Below, one piece after another: positions 1 to 17,405 of a DNA stretch of 64,000 bases. The first letter of the stretch is position 1, and every line of letters starts with the position of its first letter. The translations under genes and the position numbers were made by a program. The notes below the pieces were generated by a model. The model was not told the DNA's origin. It made no database searches and was given only the letters and a program-made list of their open reading frames with translations. Source of the DNA: Hemibagrus wyckioides (lineage: Eukaryota > Chordata > Actinopteri > Siluriformes > Bagridae); the NCBI RefSeq assembly GCF_019097595.1, contig NC_080713.1:11081199-11145198 (forward strand), in the 5' to 3' direction.

Positions 1-440
1 ATGTGTAAAAATAACATCCACATAAATGCTAGGACCCAAGGTTTCCAGGGAGAACATTGCCCAGAGCATCACACTCCCCATAGTGCATCCTGGTGCCATC
101 TCTTCCCCAGGTAAGGAATGTACACACACCCGGCTATCCACATGATGTAAAAGAAGACGTGATTCATCAGACCAGGCCACCTCTTTCCATTGCTCCATGG
201 TCCAGTTCTGATGCTCACATGCCCATTATAGGTACTTTCAGTGCTGGACAGGGGTCAGCATGAGCACTCTGGACCAGTCTGCGGCTATGCAGCCGCATAC
301 GCAACAAGCTGTGATGCACTGTGTGCCCTGACACCTTTCTATCGTAGCCAGCATCAACTTTTTCAGCAATTTGTGCTACAGTAGCTCTTCTGTGGCATCG
401 GACCAGACAGTCTAGACTTGCTTGTCTATTTTTTTTTCAA
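1..440 (-). mobile_element. Tc1-like transposon remnant (C-terminal DDE region), cut by window edge
   Basis: Read on the minus strand, fragments resemble Tc1 transposase: HQNWTMEQWKEVAWSDESR, LLHHVDSRV, CTMG, SVML and AMFSLETLGPSIYVDV. The first DDE aspartate (WSDES) is present, but frame breaks and stops show it is dead. The rest of the element lies left of base 1. Confidence 0.7.
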
Positions 441-1587
441 AAAAACACTAACACTTCTTTTCGAAACAGAAAAGAAAAGAAAATGTGCAATATCTTTCAA
501 TGTCTAGTCAGTATTGCACAATTGATTGACGTTTTCCATTTTAGGTCACTATTTAAATTCAAGAAAATTTATGATATTGACCTTTTTACATCCTTTGGAT
601 GAAAGTCTTGAAATGACGCATGTGTTCAGGTGATACTCTGATGGATTTGATGTAAAATAGATCAGCAAGTTTTACTATTCTACTAAGTTCTACTATTCAC
701 TCAGTTTGTTGCTTTGTGTTAAAGTGAAAGAAAAAAGCAACACATAAGCATTTCTACTCAATGCTTTCAATATTTCGGACCCTACTATATTTCCAGCAGC
801 TTTGCATAATGAGGGATCCACTAGTCCTTTTCTGGTGGACACCAGAATTTTAGCTACTATGGAAAACCCCACATGAATCATTTTATTAGTTAGTTAACTA
901 GTTTCATTAGTTGGTTAGCCACTCTACTCATTTAACAGTCTAATTTATGTGTCATATATTGAAATGTTTAAATCTTGAGATAATCAACTAAGAAGCCAAA
1001 CTGAGTCCTGGTTGTAGTGTTGGGTTTCCGTGTTTGTCTTGTGAGTTGATAAATTCTAAGGTTTCTTTTTTTTTTTTTTTTAATCTGGGACCTTCTGTGC
1101 TTCTCTGCTATCTGTCTCTTCCTGTCTAGTGATAAGAAGGTTAAAGCCTGCTTCATGCATAATGACAGTGGGGCACCACAAAAGCTGGCAAACTGCTTCT
1201 TTCACTCTCTCTCTTTCACACACATTAAAGTCGTTCTAGGTGGACATCTCAGTGGACATCTTGGCAACCCTCCTTGGCAGTTATTTTCACCTGAATGGGG
1301 TTCAAGTCCATATAGTAGAAACAGATAGACAAGATGACATTTCAAAGGATGATGTAATATGTTAACATTTGACACTATGTAGTGCTGAGTTACTAAATCT
1401 TTGGCTCAAATAGAATGGAAAAAAGACAATCCATAAAAGGCATGATTTGATGCAACCCACAGTCTTGACTACATTATTCCAGATTTAGTATAAACGTTTA
1501 ATCATATGGAAGCAAAAATAAGTGATAACCAAAATCTAAGGGATGGCCTTGCATTGATTTTTGTTGGAAGGATGAGCTTGATTATGG
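441..1587. other. AT-rich non-coding stretch
   Basis: I saw no gene, RNA or recognisable element here; there is only a T15 run near 1067. Confidence 0.4.
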
Positions 1588-1744
1588 TTGGGGATGTGGT
1601 TAAGGTGTTGGTCTCCTGATTGGATGGTTTTTAGTTCAAATCCCAGGTCCACTAACTGCCACTGCTGGGCCCCTGAATTACTCAGTTGTATAAAATGAGA
1701 TAAATGTAAGTCGCTCTGGATAAGGGCACCTGGCAAATATCAGA
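1588..1744 (+). mobile_element. tRNA-derived SINE
   Basis: The head has an A-box-like GTGGTTAAGGTG and a B-box AGTTCAAATCC. The 3' tail GTAAGTCGCTCTGGATAAGG ends in AGAAATGTAAATGTG. The tail matches the 3' end of the L2-like LINE at 37118-37172. Confidence 0.75.
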
Positions 1745-5455
<3,711 letters not shown>

Positions 5456-5459
5456 GACC

Positions 5460-5935
5460 ACACTGTATATTTACACCGATCAGGCATAACATTATGAGCA
5501 CTGACAGGTGAAGTGAATAACACTGATTATCTCCTCATCATGGCACCTGTTAGTGGGTGGGATATATTAGGCAGCAAGTGAACATTTTGTCCTCAAAGTT
5601 GATGTGTTAGAAGCAGGAAAAATGGACAAGTGTAAGTATTTGAGCGAGTTTGACAAGGGCCAAATTGTGATGGCTAGATGACTGGATCAGTGCATCTCCA
5701 AAACTGCAGCTCTTTTGGGGAATTCCTGGTCTGCAGTGGTCAGAATCTATCAAAAGTGGTCCAAGGAAGGAACAGTGGTGAACCGGCGACAGGGTCATAG
5801 GCGGCCAAGGCTCATTGATGGAGAGAGAAGGCTGGCCCTTGTGGTCTGATCCAGATGAGCTACTGTTGCTCAAATTGCTGAAGAAGTTAATGCTGGTTCT
5901 GGTAGAAAGGTGTCAGAATACACAGTGCATGACTG
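5460..5935 (+). mobile_element. Tc1-like transposon, 5' terminal repeat and N-terminal transposase fragment
   Basis: It starts with terminal repeat ACACCGATCAGGCATAACAT. From 5622 it reads [19 protein letters not shown], a TGA stop (5679-5681), then SKTAALLG, IYQKWSKEGTVVNRR, GH and RRPRLID, a Tc1 paired-type DNA-binding region. It breaks off at SEYTVH, so the catalytic domain is missing. The same family recurs at 29140-29458, 40374-40959 and 46414-46725. Confidence 0.8.
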
Positions 5936-8900
5936 TGGTGGAATTAAGCCCAGATGTACATTGTTAGTAATTAGGTGAGTATGAACATGACAATAGTTGC
6001 ATCCAAACTGTATCCTGATGAGCCTAAATGCAGTATGCCAAAGGAGTAGTATATCCAAATTCCTAGTATTAATAAACAATAGGTGAGAAATAGCCTACTC
6101 CTTCTGCCAAGATTCTGCACTATGGTACTAATCACATAAGGCATAAGGACTGGCAGGGATGAGCTGTCTAAATAAAAAATGGAAGTTTGTCAGGTCAAGT
6201 ATTATACATTGTTCCTTGTGGTTAAAGCACAGTTGTTTAATAGAACAGAAGTAAATTGTTGTGGGTTTAAACAAGAAAAAACAGCTCGAAAAAAAAAGAG
6301 TTTTGGAGTTATTATGACCTCATAAATCACATATGTAGCTAGGACAAACTTTCTGTCCCTAGCTCTGTGTTGTTGTTCTGTTTGTAACTATATGTTGTAT
6401 GTTGTCTATGTAGCACCAGGGTCCTGGAGAAATGTTGTTTCATTTCACTATATACTGCGTCAGCTCTATGTGGTTGAAATGACAATAAAGCTTCTTGTCT
6501 CTCTCTCTCTCTTGACATAGCAATGCCAACATAGTGGATACTGCATGCATATACTGATCAATAAACTGCATCAACATTCAAGCAGTAGGTACTGAAATGA
6601 ATGCTGTAGATACCGTCACAGTACGCAATTTCAGACATGTTATGACATAACAAGTAATGTGCATCACATTAATGTTAGCTAGTAATCAAAATAAATAGTA
6701 TTCTTGCTAGATGGCTATATGCTACAGGTATGCCACTTTTGTTTGAGTTAAAAACTCAATCATCATCCAAAACCGTAATGAAGAAGTGATAAAAAATGTG
6801 TTTTGGACCTCTTCTATTATTGATTAAATTTTTAATGAATCCCAAAATATCAAGAAGGCAAATTAATTTAGAATTATGTAATAAATGTGTCAAATCATGT
6901 TAAATAATGAAATGTGTTGGACAAGAATTTAAAAAAGTATTCTTTTTTATTTTTTGACAAGAATTATCCAAAGCCGGCTGTTTTATTCTGTAAACTGAAT
7001 ATCCATTTACAGCCAACAACTCTTGCAATATTGTGATATTCATGTGTGTGCAGGACAAACACTAGAGAAAAGACCACGGTTAGTGTACTGCTGATTGATT
7101 ACTGTTGTCTTATACTATTGATATTAACAGCTGAGATGGATAGTCATTTACACCCAGTACTTTGTGTATCAGCTGCATCTTGACAACTTATGATTGCATT
7201 TCTCAACTACTAGGGATGCCAGATCTGCCCAAAACAATCTAATATCATTTCAAAACCCTTAAACAAAAACCTACACTCAAACAATGTGTATATGCAGTAT
7301 TTAATTGTCGGATGGACAATAAAAGCTTTATTCACAGCCATTGGCCAGACATTGACGTATTTTGCTCAGCTTTTGCATTACAAAACATTCAAAAAGAAGA
7401 CCTCTGCTTTACCCTAATGTTTGAACTGCTTTTTTTTGTAGTGTGTGTGTGGTGTGAGGAATATATAAGTTCAGTATATAAATGATATATTTTACATTAC
7501 AATTTATTCCTAAAGAGGCAACACCAGCAAGGAAAAACTCCCTGAGATAATATGAGGAAGAAACCTTGACAGGAATCAGACCTTAAAGGGGAAGCCCTCT
7601 TCATCTGGGTGAATATAAATGTACTATATGGTCACAATGAGCAGATGCCCAGCACTGGGGAAAAATATGCATGCAGACACACTGTTTACTCCGCTATTTG
7701 TTTGCCTTCTTGTTTGCTATATGATTTAGAACATATCTAGGATAAGAGATCTACGGGAAATGCCACTGATGGCATAAAGGAAGCCGGATGACGTCACGCT
7801 CTCCATCCGAGCCCTCCCTGATGCTACCATATTCCTCAGAGCTGCTTTCTGCAGCTTTACAGTACAGCTGTATTTGTGTCTGCAAATGATTAAACACTGA
7901 AAACCCTCTTCTTTTTTTTCAGGAGAGGTCTCTCCAAGCCTGTGTTTTGAATGGAAATTGTAGAAGTGTAGAGAATCCCAAATGTATGTGTATATTCATG
8001 GTGTGTGTGTTTGCATGTGTGTGTGTGTGTTAGATGATACTAGAGATAGAGTAGAGGGACAGATGGTGAGGCTGAGACACAGCCATTAGCCAGAATATCG
8101 GTTGATTCCAAGCCAAGAGCTGTGTGCGTGTGGGTTGCAAGCACCCTAGCACACTAACATACTGCCTTTCAATATGCTAAAGTGTCCATATCCTGGACAC
8201 GCTATAAAATGTTATAATTATAACACTTACTATAACTGCAGTTCGCACTGACCTTTCGTTCACACTTGTTTGTGAAATGAAGTAGCTAGTGTCATTTTTT
8301 TTTTATTCTTCTCTTCTTAATGGTTTTATGTTGTGTATCAAATTGAATACTATAAATATTGTTCTTATGTGGTAATCGAGAACATTTGAGGGATTTGATT
8401 TGAGATTAAAGTGTTTGTTGAATTAAAACACTGACCATGTGAAAGAAAATAGCTATAATGATCAAGCCATGAGACTGTTGGTTACTGTTGGTGCTACATG
8501 TACGCTGGGCTGGCTGAGCAACATCCTTATCTGATTATCTGATTAAAAATTGCACATAATAACAAGGAAATGTCTCGCATTCATGACTTATGTTACACAT
8601 TATGCAACTTTGCTCTTCCTATATGGCAGAATAAAGGAATATTAATTATGTTTATTATACTTATTTCTTCTTATTATGATTCTTCAAGATGTTTTCTAAT
8701 GTTCTAATCATAGAATGGTCTTGATGTATTTCTAGATAATTGTGTTTATTTCATGAAAGGAGCTAATTTTATTTTTCATTCTTAATGCTAGATACTGGTT
8801 GAGGATGCACTGCTGCCCTGATCAATAGTTTTCTTGCTGTTGCTTCTCTTGGTGCTCTAATGTGTGTGTGTGTGTGTGTGTGTGTAAGCGAGAAGCTTTT

Positions 8901-9164
8901 GACAGACTGATACAGGAAGTGTGGTGTCACTGATTGATCCCTAGAGCTCTTGTTCATTATCTTGTCTATCATCCTTTATCCATGAACTGACAGATAAAAC
9001 AAAAGAGAAACAATACATCACAAGGCAACAAAAATGAGAAAGAAAAAAAGAGCATCCACACATCCTGGAGAAAAAAAATGAATGATGGATGTCACTCAAA
9101 AAGAAATGAGATTTAAAAAAAAATCTAAAAGTTGGTGACCAGGGGAGCACAGTGCTCTTGTGAA
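5936..9164. other. Non-coding stretch with interspersed repeat fragments
   Basis: No gene seen. 6413-6505 is a repeat 3' end (TTGAAATGACAATAAAGCTT) that also occurs inverted at 24430-24550. 7505-7625 (minus) resembles a repeat copy at 42050-42235 (AGGAAAAACTCCCTGAGA motif). TG microsatellites lie at 8000-8030 and 8857-8884. Confidence 0.4.
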
Positions 9165-9232
9165 CTCAGATTAGTGTCGTTTGTGTCCCCCAAAAATGTG
9201 CAAGTGGGTGGATTGGGTACCCAATGTGTGAA

Positions 9233-9263
<31 letters not shown>

Positions 9264-9392
9264 GTGAATGAGTGTGTGTGTTTGTGTGTATAGTGTGTTC
9301 ACACCTTGTGTCCAGTGATCCCAGCATAGGCTCTAAACCAGGAGCCACCAAGACCAGGATAAAGCAGTTACTGAAGATGAATGAATGAATGC
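9165..9392 (+). mobile_element. tRNA-SINE 3' portion with embedded (TG)n
   Basis: The tail GTCCAGTGATCCCAGCATAG followed by AAGCAGTTACTGAAGATGAATGAATG is shared with other SINE copies here (for example 26040-26165). A (TG)n run at 9238-9260 sits inside it. Confidence 0.55.
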
Positions 9393-9491
9393 AAAGTAGT
9401 TACTAGATCTTTAAATATAATTTATCAATGGCACTATTAATGCTAATCAGTTTCTTAATCCATACCTTAATTCTCATGCAATAATCAATCA

Positions 9492-9775
9492 ATCCATCCA
9501 TTTTCTGTACCGCTTATGCTACACATGGTCAAGGGTATCCTGAAGTCTATCTCAATGGACTCAAGGCACAAGGCGGTGCACAGCCTGCACAGGGTTGCAA
9601 CCCATCACAGGGCACAATCACACACATAATTTAAAGATGACAAACAGCCTACAGTGCATGTCCTTGGAGTAGGGGAGGAAACAAGAGTACCCAAAGGAAG
9701 CCCCTGATGCATGGAGAGAACATGTTAAGTGCACACACACAGGACAGGTGTGGGACTCAAACCCTCGACCCTGGA
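9492..9775 (-). mobile_element. tRNA-derived SINE, reverse orientation
   Basis: Reverse-strand copy of the family with GGGTTTGAGTCCC (B-box-like head) and a 3' part near CCATCCATTTTCTGTACCGC. Similar copies are at 12893-13112, 43135-43392 and 50101-50398. Confidence 0.6.
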
Positions 9776-9894
9776 TGTGTGAAGCAACCCTTATCAATTT
9801 CTGGAAAATATGAAGAATTGTTCAGTACACCAAAAATTATGCTCACAGCTTCATATTTAAAAAAAAAAAGATGAGATAAATAGCACCGCAGTAA

Positions 9895-10140
9895 TTTGTT
9901 AGAGTTGCCCCCCTCACTGGTCCATAGTCCTGGGTTCAACCCTGACCTTGGGTTATTGTCTGTAGAGAGTTTTTCATGTTCTTCCTGTGTCTAAACTGGT
10001 TCCTCTGGGTTCCCCAATTCCTCCACCACCTGAAAAGATTGCTGGATAATAAACTGGCTACTTTAAATTGCCCCAGGTGTGAATGAGTGTGTGAAAGTTT
10101 GTGCACCCCCACTGTTGCAGAAGCAGTTCCAGAAGATTCA
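9895..10140 (+). mobile_element. tRNA-SINE copy, degenerate
   Basis: GGGTTCAACCC (B-box-like), CATGTTCTTCCTGTG and GGTTCCTCTGGGTTCCCC are in the order seen in the other SINE copies of this window. Confidence 0.5.
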
Positions 10141-10744
10141 TGCATGAATAAAAGACTTTACTGGCATATTAACACTGTCACCCTTCATTAGGGTGAGGGG
10201 AAATTTATAGATACAGACATTTTATTAGACTTCCTTAATGAAAATTTATTGATGGTTTCATTTACTAGGGAAAGAGATTGCTATGACTGCTTAACACTGC
10301 AGTCAGTTAAAATATTAACAGAAGCTGAGCTGTCAGATAAATAGAAAGTCTGGATTTAAACCATAAGATTTACTACGACTGCTCACCTGGTCTGATCTGC
10401 CTGCTTTTTACGCAGTTTCTCCAGGATTTTGTGATCACAGAAATGAACACTAAATCAAATAAAATCTACAATATTCTGAGAAATTACTGCATATTTTCTG
10501 CAGATTTAGGCCAACACATATCATATGACATCACAACACGCATTCAGCCAAAGAACTCTTTGAGTCAAGTGTGTTGAACATGAGTACAGCTATCATAGAA
10601 GGTAATTACTGTACATGCAGCGGGTACAGGTGCTACTGAAATAAAATTTTCACCAGATGGTTGTAACAACCTATGCAATCCAAAGAAATTAAACCATAGA
10701 TGTCCATAAATTTAGCCGTGAATAATAATGTGAAATAGACACTG

Positions 10745-11050
10745 GGAAAAAGTATTGAAAACGCTTACTGAAATGTATTTAATACTTCATTCAAAAGCCT
10801 TTGTTGGTAATGACAGCTTCAAGATGCCTTCGGTATGTAGAAACAAGTTGCATGCATTGCTCATTCTTTAAATCTTGAAGGTTCCATGGGCCTCTTCTAT
10901 GAACTCTGATCTTTAGTTCTTTCCATAGATTTTCAATTACATTCAAGTCAGGTGCCGGGCCATTCGAGCAGCTTTATTTCTTTCTCTGAAGCCATTGACA
11001 GTTACCTTGGCTGTGTGTTTGAAGACTTTGCAGTTACTTCACAAATTTTG
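10745..11050 (-). mobile_element. Degenerate Tc1-like transposase C-terminus
   Basis: Minus-strand fragments read DLNVIENLWKELK and RGPWNLQDLKNEQC, then QLVSTYRRHLEAVITNKG. This is the DDE-final region and C-terminus of Tc1 transposases. Frames are broken. Confidence 0.55.
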
Positions 11051-12892
11051 TAAAAACAGCTGCAGCAAAATCAAACATTTTCGGCCTCACCAATTACAAA
11101 ATACAATCCAAAATAACTAAATACTGGAGATATTTTGGTCCGTTTTGTACTTATTGGAAATATATAACATTAAAAAAAGAAATGTAAGAAGAAATCACAC
11201 AGAGTTTGTCTCTGCAAAGCAGAAACATGCCTTATACATGTCTTTGTGTCCCAACAAATTTTTATTATTACTATTATTATTTTTAAGATTTGGAAGTCTC
11301 TACACTGGAAAACGCATTTCAGGATTTCAGTTTTAATCAATGACTCACATTAAAGGACAACACCACAGGTGTAGATGGGGAAGGAATGTTTTTCTCCTAA
11401 ATTATTTTATGAAGGTTTCAAATCATTGATTCAACAAAGCAATCATTAGCATGATTTACTGTACGTACATATATAAAGTTATTTTATAGCATTGTTATTA
11501 ACATGGCTGGTGGTATATATTTCCTTGAATGAATAAATAACAAACTTTTTACTTTATGGCATTTAGCCAAATTGTACATAACACTTTGAAAAATTAATCA
11601 TTTCTCAGCAAAAACAATCCCTGACTTTATCCAGAAACGCCACTGCCAACACCCAACAAACTTCTAAATCATTTTTAGATGCCAGTCTGACATCCAACAC
11701 AGTAGATAGGTGTTGATATTAATCAGAGCCTCAGCACAGTGAGTGAAACCAAATGAAACAAGCCAGTGGGATACATTTGGTCCCATGAGCCATGCGGTGT
11801 AAATTGTTCAGCAGAACAAACAGCTACTGAATAAAAACTTGGATTAATAATGCGAAACTGTAAACAATTTTTCCCTAAGGTGTTATGGTGTATTTGTCCA
11901 AAAATATTTTCTCTACCTGCTACTTTTAGATGTTCTATTAAGTGCTTCTCTGTCTATTTTCTGACATAAGTTGTTTTTATATGGTAAGAATTCTTTACAG
12001 ACCATTTTTAATTACGGAAATCAATATAATGGAGTAAGTGGATAAAAGCAGCATAATGCAGATATATAATTCAATGTGTTTCAAATGCTAGTGATTGACA
12101 GAAGGGCTCTTATGTGGTTTTAAATACTGCATGACGATGAGGCATTGCTAAAACAGAGAACACAGAGAGTACTTTGTGCTACTGTAGCCCCGATAATCAC
12201 CAGATAATTACTGCTTATTGTATGACATACATCCGCAAACTCAGTTAATGTGATGTGCCTAGACATGCGCAACACTACCACTGATACTGAACATATTAGT
12301 AGGAGAGCATTTACTGTCCTCTTATAAATAAAGGACTCATGACTAACTGGTACTGTATGATTGGCAGAAAGGAAACTATACCAACCTTTCAGCCAGAACG
12401 CAAGGCCAGTCTTGATTGTGGTTTTTGCATCTTTAGGATAGGGTAAACATGCCGCTAAGGAGCCTGGATTCATTATTTAATGTCATGAAACGACAAGATA
12501 AATAAGCTCTGCTTGGTTGTACTGATCTGTTTTTTTTTATCACTCTTCTGGGAAAAAAAATATGTCGAAAGATTTGGAGGCTTGCCAAGTAAACAAAGCT
12601 GATCCACTAGTTATGAGGAGCTTTGCATGTGATGAACAAATTAAGGGTTGACTTTAACTAGACCACGCAATATCACAACAACAAAAAAAACAATGTCCAC
12701 AAGATGGGTGAAGGCTGGTTGTTGTGCTCAAGAGAAAGAGAATTTGCATTTTGTCACATTTTTAGGGACAAAGACACTGTGCCGTGAAATTATAAGGAAC
12801 ATGGAAAATTATCTTTGTTAGAATAGTGCTCTGACTAAGAAAGTGTGGTTTTGTCATTCCATTTTTTTCACCTGACTGGGGATATGTCCTTC
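11051..12892. other. AT-rich non-coding stretch
   Basis: No gene, RNA or named repeat could be supported here. Confidence 0.4.
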
Positions 12893-13112
12893 CATCCATC
12901 CATCCATCCATCCATCTACCATCTACCATCTATCCATCCATCCTTCCTTCCATCCATCCATCCATCCATCCATCCATCAATCCATTTCCTGTAATGTTAA
13001 TTCTACACAGGATCACAGGGGACCTGGAGTCTGTCCCAGGGGACTCGAGGCACCAAACAGAGGAAACCCACCCAGGGTGTACAGACAATTTAGTTGGTTT
13101 TCACATTTGCAG
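12893..13112 (-). mobile_element. SINE copy with (CCAT)n tail, reverse orientation
   Basis: A (CCAT)n/(TCCA)n array at about 12893-12988 leads into ACAGGATCACAGGGGACCTG and TCCCAGGGGACTCGAGG, the same text as the SINE at 50101-50398. It stops at ACAGACAATTTAG, so the tRNA-like head is missing. Confidence 0.55.
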
Positions 13113-15810
13113 CGGTATTATTTTAGTGCTATTATGTGCTGCAGCGTGCAATGAAACTTGCATCTACGTGGGTCGCATAGCATAATCCATCAGATATCCA
13201 GCAGAATGTGGCTTTCTGCTGCTTGCTTTCAGTGTTTTAGGTGTTTCATGCATTGTGGAAACTTATGATGTCATAATCAGCTAAAACACATGCACAGGTC
13301 ACTTTTCTCCTGAACAGGCACAGACCCCAGAACAAGCTGTGTTCACATTCAGAGAAATCGCAACACAGATCCAGTGCAAATTGACAGGTAGTCTTAGGTT
13401 CGGTACCACTGTGTGCTTCCCTGTCCATGTGACAGCTTTCACATGACCAATTTCTTATGCAAACCATGCTCTGTTTCAGACTCCACTAAAAGTTAATTGC
13501 AGTATGCATATCATGCAGCTCTATTCGGGAGTTCATATTAGATATCCTAGTAGATGTGTTCTGAAAGCCCTAGAAAAAGTCCAATATTAAAGCAGCACTT
13601 CATCTGCACGTTCAACTCATGCAAAAGTGGTGGTGAATGAATAATAGATAATCATCACAGCAGGTTACACAGCAGGAGAAACACAATACACTTCTTTTCT
13701 TTTGTCATTCAGATCTCAACGAGGACAAAAAGAAGACACACAACTCTCTCCGCATCACATTCAGCACGTGTGTTTTTTCTTCTGAAATTCAAGAACCTGT
13801 GTCATTATGGTCAGTGATGGTGATATAAAAATACAGCATAAAACATAGCTTGAAGTGTCTTCTGATAACGGATAGTGTTCTAGATAAGTTTCTAGTTTAA
13901 GGCATGTCTGAATTAAAACATGAATGATTGTGCTATCAAACAAGTGGCAGCCAGGACTGGAACACACAGCTTCAATTATCCCAAACATTTCCTTTCCTAC
14001 CCACCAATATTTTCTACCTCCCGCAAGGATTAGCTAGAAAGCTTCTGACTTGTATTCTTCACTTAGTATAGTTATCTTTTCCTAAAAGTTTCACTTTTAT
14101 TTACTAAACAATATGATTTTAGATATTTAAATAACTAGCTGGGATATTAAGGGGATATTTTTTTTAGCTATTCATATATACCAACCTAATAATACATTTC
14201 TGAAGCTCTAGCTGTTTAGCTTATATTCTCTAGTGTGAACTCCTCATTGTCTGGCAAGCTAGGCTGTTTATAGCAAGCGAAAGCAAACTAGCTTTAAAAT
14301 GATGTCGGCTTGGCATATCACAGTAAAATTTCGGTTTATCCTGTAGGATCTTTTTTTAAAAATAAAAATTATATAAGTTTTATTTTAAATATCATTTTTT
14401 TAAATATATATTTTTATTATTTTATTATTGGAACTCTACTTGTATTTTACTGCAAATAATGTCTTTGGTATTGAAAAGTTATTGCAAAATACACAGGGTA
14501 CTTTATTTTATTTTATTTTACTTTATTTTAATTTTTATTTAAATATTTTACTTTTTTACAAAAATAAAAATTAGAGTATTTATCCTATTATTAATATATA
14601 TAAATAAAATAATTAAGAAACCATTCCATAAATATCTTAATCTGTACTGGTCATCAATGGAACACAAAATTTTATTTCTTTAATGTAAAGCTTACACATA
14701 CGATGCTGAAAATTATATATGACAACATGCACTGTTTTTTCAAGTAATTACGCTTCAATTTCATCAATTCATAAACGCTCTTAAAATATCACACTGAATT
14801 CCCTTATAGACCTGAGACCTGAATAGGAACCCAGATGGACCTTATTAAGAGTCCTGTAGAAGTGATTCTGCAGGATATTTATGTCTTGTCCTATAAGACA
14901 GCTCCTATAGGAATCTTATAGGAATGGTTCCAAAATATGAGAGAAATTCTAATTAAAATCCTGTACTAGTTTCTTATAGGAATCCTTTAGGATTTTTTGA
15001 CAAGTAGAACAGAGTAATGTAACGTAAAGTACCTGTTTTAAACCACAGGAGAAGACTTAAAATATTAAGTCTTGCCCGTGGTTACACTCATAAAAAGTTC
15101 CGGTCAAAATTTTAAGAAATGAAATTGCAAAAGAAAGAATATTTTTCTGGGTAATTTGTTCTAATGAAGTCTAAAGTGATCTTGAAGTCCCATATCTAGC
15201 ATTTGTCTAATGAACCCTTAGCCACAAAGTAATGAAACAGCCCTTAAAATGACCCGTGGAATTCAACCAATGGTAAATGAACAAAGGAGAATTAAATACA
15301 GGCTAATAGGAGATGAAGAAATGCTAAAGAAAGAAATGATTAGGATGAAGCAAGCTCACTTACACAATACACAAAGACATGCACATGTGCTTTATACACA
15401 AACACACACGCTCTTCAAAAATAGACCATGATACTCAGGTGTGATGGACAGGTGTGACTTTCTGCAAAGCTGTAAGGACTTAATTACCCTCTTCATCTGA
15501 AACCCAGCTATCACGCACCAATTTACTCCCGGAAGCTTGCAATATGAAAACTAGTCACAGTTTAGAGCTCAGAATGAGAGATTTCTAGGAGAAAAGAGAA
15601 AGCTTTAAAATGAGATGAAACCCTGTTACTGTATATATTTTATTCTTCAGTTATTTATACAGACCACTATGCATCAGTGTACTGCATTCACACACACCAA
15701 ACATACAACATGCATAAACAAACATGATTGAAATATATAAAATAATGATTTCAAAATGTACAAAGCTCTTGAGCAAAAAGCATTTTATTTAAATTAAAAG
15801 CTGTAGATTT

Positions 15811-15863
<53 letters not shown>

Positions 15864-16880
15864 AGATGCAGTGTTCTTGGTGCCGACCAGCCAAATGTCC
15901 TATATTTGTGGATATATGTGGATATAAAAACACATATCCCAACATATACACAAATAAAAGCCTATTCTTAAAAAAAAAAAAAAAAAAAAGAAGCAGAAGG
16001 AAGAAAAAGAAAAAGCTGCATCAGACCACAATATCTACATAATATCTCATCTAAAAATCCTTCACTTGAACTGATTGGGGACTTAATCACAAAAACACAA
16101 ATCACGACCCGTTCTATGTGTGATGTTGGTTATGTTTTGTTATGTCAAATTTTTCCCAAAAACATCACCCAAATACTCTTTGCACAAAAAAACACCCCTC
16201 TAATTCTGTCCCTTTCACATATCCAGGGTACATCTTTGCTGCTGCTTAATTACTTTTATCCACCCAGGAGAAGTTTCTTGGATGAGCCATAGCTATATAG
16301 TACTTGATTGTATATGTTATTTAATCTATATTTATATATTGTTTGAGGGCTACGTTTAGATACTTGGTAATAAGCCTTGTTTTACTTAACATTTGTCGTT
16401 ATTAGAAGTACACACATTTCCACTGTTATATCCGTATTCACAGTCACACATTCATGCGATCTCATCTGATTATTTCACCACATCTTATCACACGTTAGCC
16501 TATATCTATTTATTTACACCTGCTTTTCTTTCTGCTGTTACAGCCATCCGTGGAGGTCTACATATACTCACTTCCAGGGAAACAAGTCCTTAAGTTCATA
16601 AACGCATTAACAGTTTTAAAGTAAAGAGATAAATGCATTTCCGAAATGTTTCACAGAATAGCTTTAAAATGCCATCAAGTTTAACTGATTGCACCAGCAG
16701 AAAGAGGAGGGAACTGGAATTAAGACGACTTTATACTAAAATTGAAACAGCACCAAACTGTCTCTCACTTTTCTATGTTCCTTTTGTACATCAAACTTCA
16801 AAAAATACTGAAATAACATTAAGAAATAGAACACGTCAACTGAATTGCGATCCAGTTATTAAATAAACCCAGAGTTTTAC
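13113..16880. other. Non-coding AT-rich stretch
   Basis: No gene supported. Simple sequence includes (TTTA)n at about 15810-15860 and A18 at about 15971. Around 14880-15000 a CCTATAGGAATCTTATAGGA-type motif recurs several times. Confidence 0.4.
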
Positions 16881-17000
16881 CTGTAAATCCACCTGCTGCT
16901 CTCTACGGTCACTCCTCTTTCCTTTACAGTCTAGAGCTCATCACCCCGTCTCTCTCCACTCTACTGTAAGAGCGCAGTGTGAGGATGAGCAGAGCTGAAG
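16881..17000 (-). other. Candidate 5' untranslated exon (weak)
   Basis: On the minus strand a locally GC-richer, pyrimidine-rich stretch leads into GGTGGATTTACAG followed by donor GTAAAACT at about 16880. It looks like a promoter-proximal first exon, but no downstream exon is recognisable in 1-16880. It could be chance. Confidence 0.2.
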
Positions 17001-17236
17001 GAGGAGGAGAAAAGAGCAGGAGGTGGGAAGAGGAGGGGCAACAGGGAGAGGGAAAAAAGACACAGAGGAAAAGCAGAGGGAACAGGAGCCCAAGCAAGAA
17101 GTGAAGTAAATAGGAAATAGTAGAGTGGACAGAAGAGGAAGCATGACAATGTAAAAGTAACGAGTAGAATGGATGATGGGAATAGAAGAAGGAGGAATCA
17201 GAGGAGGAAGTGTAGAAGAAAATGCTTAAAAAAAGG

Positions 17237-17370
<134 letters not shown>

Positions 17371-17405
17371 TACTACTACTACTAACTACTACTACTAATA
17401 ATAAT

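Noticed and set aside
14880..15000. Recurrent CCTATAGGAAT-type motif suggesting a small inverted-repeat element
   Set aside because: The motif spacing is irregular and no terminal repeat pair or target duplication could be delimited.
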